Made by a program: the position numbers and the translations under genes | NCBI RefSeq assembly: GCF_910589235.1 | Contig: NW_025813595.1 | Location: forward strand, 1,178,001 to 1,242,000 | DNA: 64,000 nt | Reading direction: 5' to 3' | Source: Vespa crabro | Lineage: Eukaryota; Arthropoda; Insecta; Hymenoptera; Vespidae | The notes under the pieces: generated by a model | What the model was told of the DNA's origin: nothing | The model's input: only the letters and a program-made list of their open reading frames with translations | The model's database searches: none | Shown: in pieces, positions 57,045 through 64,000 of the stretch | Position numbering within the stretch: position 1 is the stretch's first letter | How the letters are laid out: every line of letters begins with the position of its first letter

Positions 57045-57375
57045 TAGATGTAATAATAACAATATTAAAAATAATATGTATAATAACAATAATAACAACA
57101 ATAATAGTAGTAATAATGACAGTAATAAAAATAATAGCCATAAAAACGATTTTAACGATAATAATAATAACGATAATAACGATAATATCGATATTATTAA
57201 TAACAATACTTATGATAATTTCGAAATTAATAATTGTAATCATATCAATATTAACGATTATAACGATAATAGCGACTATAATAATAACTATAATAACGAC
57301 TTTAATAATAATAATAATATTATCTTTAGTAACAATAATAATAATAACGATGTTTATAATAGAAATAATAAAAAC
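57045..57375 (+). repeat. Diverged copy of the 38.35-38.62 and 58.75-59.07 kb segment
   Basis: AACAATAATAGTAGTAATAA, ATAATAGCCATAAAAACGAT, AATTAATAATTGTAATCATA and AGTAACAATAATAATAATAA with CGATGTTTATAATAG occur in order. The 54.35-54.51 kb stretch is a fourth relative of the second half. Confidence 0.78.
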
Positions 57376-57640
57376 GATTATAACGATATTTATAACGATA
57401 TTATAAATATAACGATTAAAACGATAATATTGATAATAACGATAATACCGATAATAACGACAATAAAGATAATCATAATAACGATAATAACGATAAAGAT
57501 AATATAAATAATGGCGCTAATAAAGATAATAACTACAATAATAAAAATAATAATAATAATAATAACGATGATAACGATAAAACCAATAATAATTTCAGTA
57601 ATAATAACAATAATATCAATAATAACGATAATAACCATAA

Positions 57641-58123
57641 TAGTAATAATTATAATATCGATAGTAACAGTAATAACTATAATGACGATAATAACGATAA
57701 TGATAATAACGAAAATGACGATGGATATAGAAACGATAATATCTTTAATAACGATAATAATAATAATAATAATAGCGATAATAAAGATATTAACGTTAAT
57801 AACGATAATAATGAAAACAATTAAAATGTTAATAACAATAATTATGATAATAATAATAATAATTATAATAGTGATAGCATTAACAACGATATTTAAGATA
57901 ATAATAACAATAATAAGGATAATAACATTATTTACGATAATAATGATAATAAAGTTAATGACGATAATATCGATAATTATAATAACAATATTAACGATAA
58001 TAAAAATAAAAATACTAACAAAACAGCGATAATAACGAAATTATCGATAATAACGATAATAATAATAGTAATAATAATAACGATAATAATCATAAAAACA
58101 ACAATAATATTAATAATAATAAT

Positions 58124-58159
<36 letters not shown>

Positions 58160-58330
58160 GATAATAACGATTTTAATGATAATGAAAAAATAATAATAGC
58201 AATTAATACGGTAAATACGATAATAAAATAGTAATAATAACGATTAGAACGATACTAACCACAATAACGATAATAATAATAACAATTATAAAGATAATAA
58301 CGATAATAATTATTAGAATGACAATAACTA
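57641..58330 (+). repeat. Segmental duplicate of 9,571-10,290
   Basis: Partner of the 9.57 kb block. It is followed within about 110 bases by the block matching 38.0 kb, which marks a change of partner near 58.33-58.44 kb. Confidence 0.85.
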
Positions 58331-58438
58331 TAAAAACGATTATAATCACAACGATAATAACGATAATATGGAAAAAAATAATAACAAGATTAACAATAAT
58401 ATTGATAATAATAATAATAAAAATAACAATAATTACGA

Positions 58439-59371
58439 TAATAACGATAATAAAATTAATAATAATAAAGATAATAACAATATTAACGATAATATCGACA
58501 ATAACGATAATAAAAATAATAATAGTAATAGCAATAATAACGATAATAACGATAATAGCGATAATAATAATAACGATAATAACGATAATAAAGATAATAA
58601 TTCTAAGAATAATATATATAACATTGATACTAACGTTAATAACGATAATACTAATAACAATAATTACAATAAAAACGTTTATTATGGTAAGAACGATAAT
58701 AATATTAATAATAATAACAGTAATAACGATTATTACGATATAAGTATAATAATAAAAGTAATAACAACAATGTTAAAAATAATAAGTATAATAAAGATAA
58801 TAACTACAATAATAGTAGTAATAATGAAAGTAATAACAATAATAGCCATAAAACGATTTTAACGATAATAATTATAACGATAATAACGATAATAATAATA
58901 ATATTATTAATATTAATTAGGATAATATCGATATTAATAATTGTAATAATAACAATAAAAACGATCGTAACGATAATAGCGATTATAATAAAAACGATAA
59001 TAACGATAATAATAATAATATTATCGTTAGTAACAATAATAATGAAAACGATGTTTATAATTGTAATAATAATAACGATTATAACGATAATAACGATAAT
59101 AATGATAATAACGATAATAATTATATTAATAAAAGGAACAATAATATCGATATTAACGATAATAAGAATAATATTAATAACGATATTAAAAATAATAACA
59201 ATAATAACGATTATAATAGTAGAAATAATAACAATAATAACGATAATAAAGATAACAATAATATTATTGACGATAACAATGATAATATTAATATAAATAA
59301 TAACGATAATAACGATTAAAACGATAGTAGCGATAATAAATATAATAACGACAATAATAATAATAATAATG

Positions 59372-59406
<35 letters not shown>

Positions 59407-60260
59407 GATAATAACGATAATAACATTAATAACATCAGTAAAAATACCAATATTTTACCAATAATAACGATAATAACGACAATAATAATAAAAATAATAT
59501 CGATAATATCGATAATTATAATAATAATATTAACGATAATTTCAGTAATTATATTAATACTAATAACAATAATAACGATAATAACGATAATAAAGAGAAT
59601 AACGTTAATATCGATAATAACTATAATAATAATAACGAAAATAACGATAATAATGATATTAACGATAATAATAATAATAATAATAATATCGATTACAACG
59701 ATGATAACGAAAATAAAAATAATAACGATAATAATAGTTATAATAATTGCCATAATAATAACGTTAATTACAATAATAACGATAATAATAATAGTAATTT
59801 TAAAAATAATAGCAATAATAAGAATAATAATGATAATAATATATACGATTTTAACGACAATAGTAATAATAATAATAACGATAATAAAGATAATAACGAT
59901 AATAATAGCTGTAATGTTAGGAATAATAACAATAATAACGATAATAAAGTTTATGACGATAACAATATTATTCATAATAACGTCAATAGAAATAATAATA
60001 ATAATGACGGTAATATCGATATTAGTAGTAATATTAATAACGATAATAACGATAATTACGATAATAATAATAATAATAATAATAAAGATAATAACGATAG
60101 TAACAATAATGACGATAATAATAATAAAAATATTAAAGATAATAACGAAAATTATAAAAATAATAATAGCAATAATAAAAATAATATCGATAATATCGAT
60201 AATAATGAAATTAATAATGATAGTAATAGCAATAATAACGATATTAAAGAAAATTGTATT
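58439..60260 (+). repeat. Segmental duplicate of 38,017-40,150
   Basis: Partner of the 38 kb block at an offset drifting from 20.42 to about 20.1 kb, which reflects many small length changes between the copies. Confidence 0.87.
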
Positions 60261-60360
60261 AACATTAGTAACGAAACAACGATATTAACATTTATAATAA
60301 TAATAATAAAAACGAAAGTAAGTACAATATCGGTGACAACTATAATATTAATAAAAATAA
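60260..60360 (+). repeat. J module, copy 8 of 8
   Basis: AACATTAGTAACGAAACAAC, AAT triplets, ACGAAAGTAAGTACAATATC, then GGTGACAACTATAATATTAA. The GATATCAATGGCATTA word follows near 60,417. Confidence 0.8.
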
Positions 60361-61930
60361 TCACGATAATAACGATAATAACGACAATAATAATACTAAT
60401 AATACCGATAATAACGATATCAATGGCATTATCGATATTAACGTTTATAATATTAATCTTATTAAAGATAAGAAAGATAATAACGATACTAACAATAACA
60501 GCGATAATAATAATAACGATATTAAGGATAATATCGTTAATAATTATAAAAATATTCACGATAGTATCGATAATAATAATAACGACAAAAACAATAATAA
60601 CGATAATAACTATAATAAAATTTATAATAATAACGATAATAACGATTATAACGTTAATAATAATAATAACAATATTATTGATAATAGCAATGATAATAAT
60701 AGTAATAATATAGGTAATAATAATAAGAGAGTTCCTAACGATAATAATAATGTGACAATAACGATAATAATGAATATGATGATAAGAAAGATAATAATAC
60801 TTATAATATTAAAAATAATAACCACAATAACGATCATAATGATAATAATAGAAGTAATAATAACAATATTAAGAATAATAACTTTAATAACGATTATAAC
60901 GATAATAGTATTAGCAATAATAACAGTTATAACATTAATAACAATAATAATGCATATAACATTGTTAACGATAATAATATTAAAGATTTTAACGATAATA
61001 ACCATAATAATAATAATAATAATGAAGATAACAACGATATTAACGATAATAATAACAGTAATAAAAACAATAATGACGATAATATCGTTAACAACGATAA
61101 TAACGATAATAACGATGCTAACAATAATAACGATAATAATAACAACAACAGAAGCAATAATAACGATAATAACTATAGTTTACTTATAATAATAACGATG
61201 ATAACGATAAAAATTATAATAACAATATTAACGATAATAACAATGATAATAACAATAATATTAAAGGTAATGACGATAAAAAAGTATCTAACGTTAATAA
61301 TAATAAAGGCAATAATAATGATAATAATAGAAGTAATACTAAATATATTAAGAGTAATAACTATAAAACGATTATAACAATAACAGTAGTAGTAAGAATA
61401 ACAATACTAACAATAATAACGAAAATAACGATTATAAAAATGTTGACGATAATAATATTAACGATAATAACAATAATAAGCATAATAATTAATATAATTA
61501 TATTAAAGATAACAACGATAATAACGATAATAATGACAATAATAGAAAACAATCATGACGATAATAACGTTAACAAAGATAATACCGATAATAACGATAA
61601 TAACAATAATAATAATAGTAATAATTAATTTAATAACGATATTTACAATAATATGGAAAATACCAATAACAATAAAAACGATAATAAAAATTATAATCCT
61701 AATAACGATATCAATATGTATAAAAATAACAATAATACTGATAATAACGAGAATAACAAAAATGATAGTAGTAATAATAACAATAATATCACTAATAACG
61801 ATAATAACGATATTAACGATAATAATAGTTGTAATAATTACAATAATAACAATTATAGCGATAATAAGGTTATTACCGATAATAAGGATAATTATAATAT
61901 TCATAATAACTATAATACGGATATTACGGA
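60270..61930 (+). repeat. Segmental duplicate of 17,180-19,440, less about 0.5 kb
   Basis: Colinear with 17.18-18.2 and 18.72-19.44 kb. The intervening 18.2-18.7 kb is absent here. The I module at 61,868 is better preserved than its 19.35 kb partner. Confidence 0.85.
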
Positions 61931-62154
61931 TAATAATAATAACGATAATAACGATAATAACGATAATATCGATAATAATAATATTATTATAAACGATATA
62001 TTCGAAAATAATGATAATCATAATAACATTAATAACAATAATAACGATAATAACAACAATATTAACGATTATAATATTAATAATAATATCGATAATAACG
62101 ATAATAATGATAATCACGATAATAATTATAACAACAATACAAATAATAACGATA

Positions 62155-62285
62155 AGAAATATAATACAAATAACAATAATATCGTTGACAATGAAAATAA
62201 CGATAATTATAATAATAATATATAGATAATAAGGATTATAACGATAAGAACGAACATAACTATAAAAAAGTAGATAACGGCAAAT
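62155..62285 (+). repeat. D module, copy 4 of 4
   Basis: CAATAATATCGTTGACAATG, GGATTATAACGATAAGAACG, GAACATAACTATAAAAAAG and AACGGCAAATATAA. It begins the block shared with 42.69-44.11 kb. Confidence 0.87.
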
Positions 62286-62289
62286 ATAA

Positions 62290-63480
62290 TAATAATAATA
62301 ACGATAATGAAAATGACGATAATGACGATAATAACGATTATAATAATAAAGATAGTAACGATAATAGTAATAATAATAATATAGATAATAAAGATAACAA
62401 CAATATTAACAATAATAACGATAATAATAATAATAATATATCGATAATAAAGATAACAATTGTTATATAGATAATAACGATATTATCGATAAAAATAATA
62501 ATGATATTAACGATAAAATAGATAATAATAATAGGAAAATAAACGATAATATCGATAAAAATAGTAAATATAATGACAATAAAAACAAAAATAACGAAAA
62601 TGACGTAAATAATATTAACGATAAAAACGATAATAGTAATAATACAAATATCGATAGTAACAAAAATAACGATAATAAGGATAATAACGATAATAATAAC
62701 AGCAATCATAACGATTTTAAAGTTAAGAACGATAATAATAATAATATTAATAACAATAATAACATTATCAACGATAACAATAATAAAAACGTTAATAATA
62801 ATAATCATAATAAAGATATTAACGATAATAACAACAATAATAATTATAGCAATAATAATAATAGTAACTATACGAACGATAATATCGATAATAACGATAA
62901 TAATGATAATAACGATAATGAAGATAATCACTATAATATCGATTATAACAATAATAATAATAACGATAATGACGATAATAATAAAAATAATAACGATAAT
63001 AACGATAATTACGATAATGACGATAATATTAATAACGATAATAACGTTAATAACGTAAATAAAGGTAATAATAATAGTAATAATAACAATAAGAAGGATA
63101 ATAAAGATAATAACGATTATAATATTAACGATAATATCGACATTATTAATAATAATAACAAAGATAATTATGATAATAACGATAATAAAAGTAATAATAA
63201 TAAAGATAACAATATTAACGATAATAATGGTAATAATGATAATAACAATAATAACGATAATAACGTTAATAATAATATCGATAATAACCATAATAGCAAT
63301 AATAATAATTACGATAAGAACGTAAATAACGATAATAATAATAATAATAATATTAATAATAATAGCGATAATAACGATATTAACGACTATAACGGTAATA
63401 ATTATAACAATAATAACGATAATATCGATATTATTGATAATATCGATAATAATTATATTAATAATAACTATAATAACGAT
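62290..63480 (+). repeat. Segmental duplicate of 42,820-44,110
   Basis: Partner of the 42.8 kb block. Its end near 63,480 is followed by about 140 bases of plain array, and then the 30.31 kb-type block. Confidence 0.9.
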
Positions 63481-63619
63481 AATAAGGACAATAAAATAAA
63501 CAATAATAACTGTATTAACAAAAATATTAAGGACAATTGTAACGATAATAACGATAATAAAAATAGTAATTATAACGCTAATAGCAATAATAACGATAAT
63601 AATGATAATATTAAATACG

Positions 63620-63825
63620 ATAATATCGATCAATTCGATAATAATAATAACAATATTAACAATTATATCAACAAAAATAATATCAATAATAACAATAATG
63701 AAATTAATAATTTTAATAACGATAATAATAAAATTATTATTAATAACAATAATAAAGATAAAAACGATAATAAAAATAATAACTTTAATAAAGAAAATAG
63801 TAACATTATTCTATTAATAATAATA
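63620..63825 (+). repeat. Segmental duplicate of 30,310-30,540
   Basis: ATAATATCGATCAATTCGAT and following words match 30.31 kb. The match fades before the window ends. The last 170 bases are ordinary array. Confidence 0.87.
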
Positions 63826-64000
63826 ACGATAATAACGAAAATAATGATAATAACGATGACATTAATAATGGTAAAACCTATAATAACGATAATATTGATA
63901 ATAATAATAATAATATTAATAGAAATAATATAGATAATGTAGATAATAACAATAATAATGATAATGATAATAACGATAATACGATAGTAACGACAATAAT

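Larger units (their letters stand above)
47224..63480 (+). repeat. Super-repeat copy 3 (inferred)
   Basis: This is the shortest of the three copies. It combines a 27.71-28.98-like segment, a 2.81-4.02-like segment, a 33.2-37.4-like segment with internal deletions, a 7.93-10.29-like segment, and a 38.0-44.1-like segment. After 63,480 the sequence changes partner, and from about 63,620 it matches 30.31-30.54 kb. That could be the beginning of a further copy running out of the window. Confidence 0.55.
1..64000 (+). repeat. Satellite array of degenerate AATAACGAT 9-mer
   Basis: The unit AATAACGAT and its variants fill every part of the window in one orientation; the reverse-complement form never takes over on the + strand. 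Common departures are extra AAT triplets, AAC changed to ATC, AGC, ACC, TAC, GAC, AAA, AAG or AAT, and GAT changed to AAT. Most length changes are multiples of three, so triplet phase survives for hundreds of bases, with occasional one- or two-base shifts. Base counts in two sampled rows give 10-15% G+C and A about 1.7 times T. A perfect unit is open in five of six frames and stops (TAA) in the sixth, which explains the many overlapping frames with products made of N, D, I, T, V, S, L, Y and R only. No start context, domain, signal peptide or conserved protein is visible. Both array edges lie outside the window. Confidence 0.97.

Noticed and set aside
1..64000. Promoter-like TATAAT and ATAAT boxes
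   Set aside because: They occur in almost every row by composition and have no partner element or gene downstream.
1..64000. CRISPR array or phage-type direct repeats
   Set aside because: There are no constant repeats with unique spacers of fixed length. Repeats and spacers are made of the same 9-mer.
1..64000. Telomeric repeat
   Set aside because: The unit lacks the G-rich strand of known telomere repeats and is far more degenerate.
1..64000. The Drosophila 10-mer satellite AATAACATAG
   Set aside because: It shares AATAAC, but the unit here is 9 bases and continues with GAT. I saw no run with a 10-base period.
1..64000. Replication origin or centromere call from high A+T
   Set aside because: The whole window is equally A+T rich, so composition marks no particular site. 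A centromeric role would need chromatin data.
1..64000. tRNA, rRNA or other structured RNA genes
   Set aside because: No stretch has the GC-paired stems or conserved loops such genes require.

Overview
The whole 64 kb window is one uninterrupted low-complexity satellite array. I find no gene, RNA gene, transposon, CRISPR array or ordinary single-copy DNA in it. The ground unit is the 9-mer AATAACGAT (three triplets, AAT-AAC-GAT), always in the same orientation on the + strand. It is diluted with AAT triplets and with one-base variants such as AATATCGAT, AATAAAGAT, AATAGCGAT, AATTACGAT and AATAACAAT. Hand counts of two 60-base rows give A35 T19 C3 G3 (1-60) and A32 T19 C5 G4 (41401-41460). The array is therefore about 85-90% A+T with a strong A-over-T strand bias, yet it is rich in CpG because each intact unit carries one. 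Open reading frames occur on both strands only because a perfect unit is stop-free in five of six frames. Their products are NND, ITI, IVI, SLL or YYR repeats and are not credible proteins.

A second level of organisation lies above the 9-mer. Rare variant words recur in the same order at distant places, so the array is built of diverged long direct duplications. The clearest reading is three roughly colinear super-repeats: about 1.9-20.0 kb, 26.2-44.1 kb and 47.2-63.5 kb. Anchors linking copies 1 and 3 are 2.81-4.02=49.19-50.35, 5.98-6.23=51.11-51.34, 6.48-8.45=51.66-54.23, 8.58-8.93=55.98-56.33, 9.57-10.29=57.64-58.33, 17.2-18.2=60.27-61.18 and 18.72-19.44=61.24-61.93 kb. Anchors linking copies 2 and 3 are 27.71-28.98=47.22-48.65, 33.2-34.16=50.36-51.06, 36.49-37.38=52.65-53.57, 38.02-40.7=58.44-61.0 and 42.69-44.11=62.15-63.48 kb. 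Copies 1 and 2 share 1.9-2.6=26.15-27.2, 5.6-6.2=35.1-35.75 and 16.4-16.9=37.4-37.85 kb, and 0.11-0.62 kb matches 29.80-30.28 kb. Between anchors there are deletions, insertions and switches of partner, so the array is a mosaic and not a clean tandem higher-order repeat.

Layered on this are private changes found in only one paralogue: short tandem expansions of 34, 42, 54 and 75 bp, a tandem pair of about 210 bp, a GC-containing hairpin at 42.09 kb, pure AAT runs of up to 18 units, and one roughly 75 bp island at 25.5 kb that does not look like the repeat. Neither edge of the array is visible. The organism cannot be identified from this sequence. A non-coding array this long and this layered is most typical of eukaryotic heterochromatin (pericentromeric, subtelomeric or sex-chromosome satellite), but that is inference. 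All paralogy statements come from reading by eye and not from a computed alignment.
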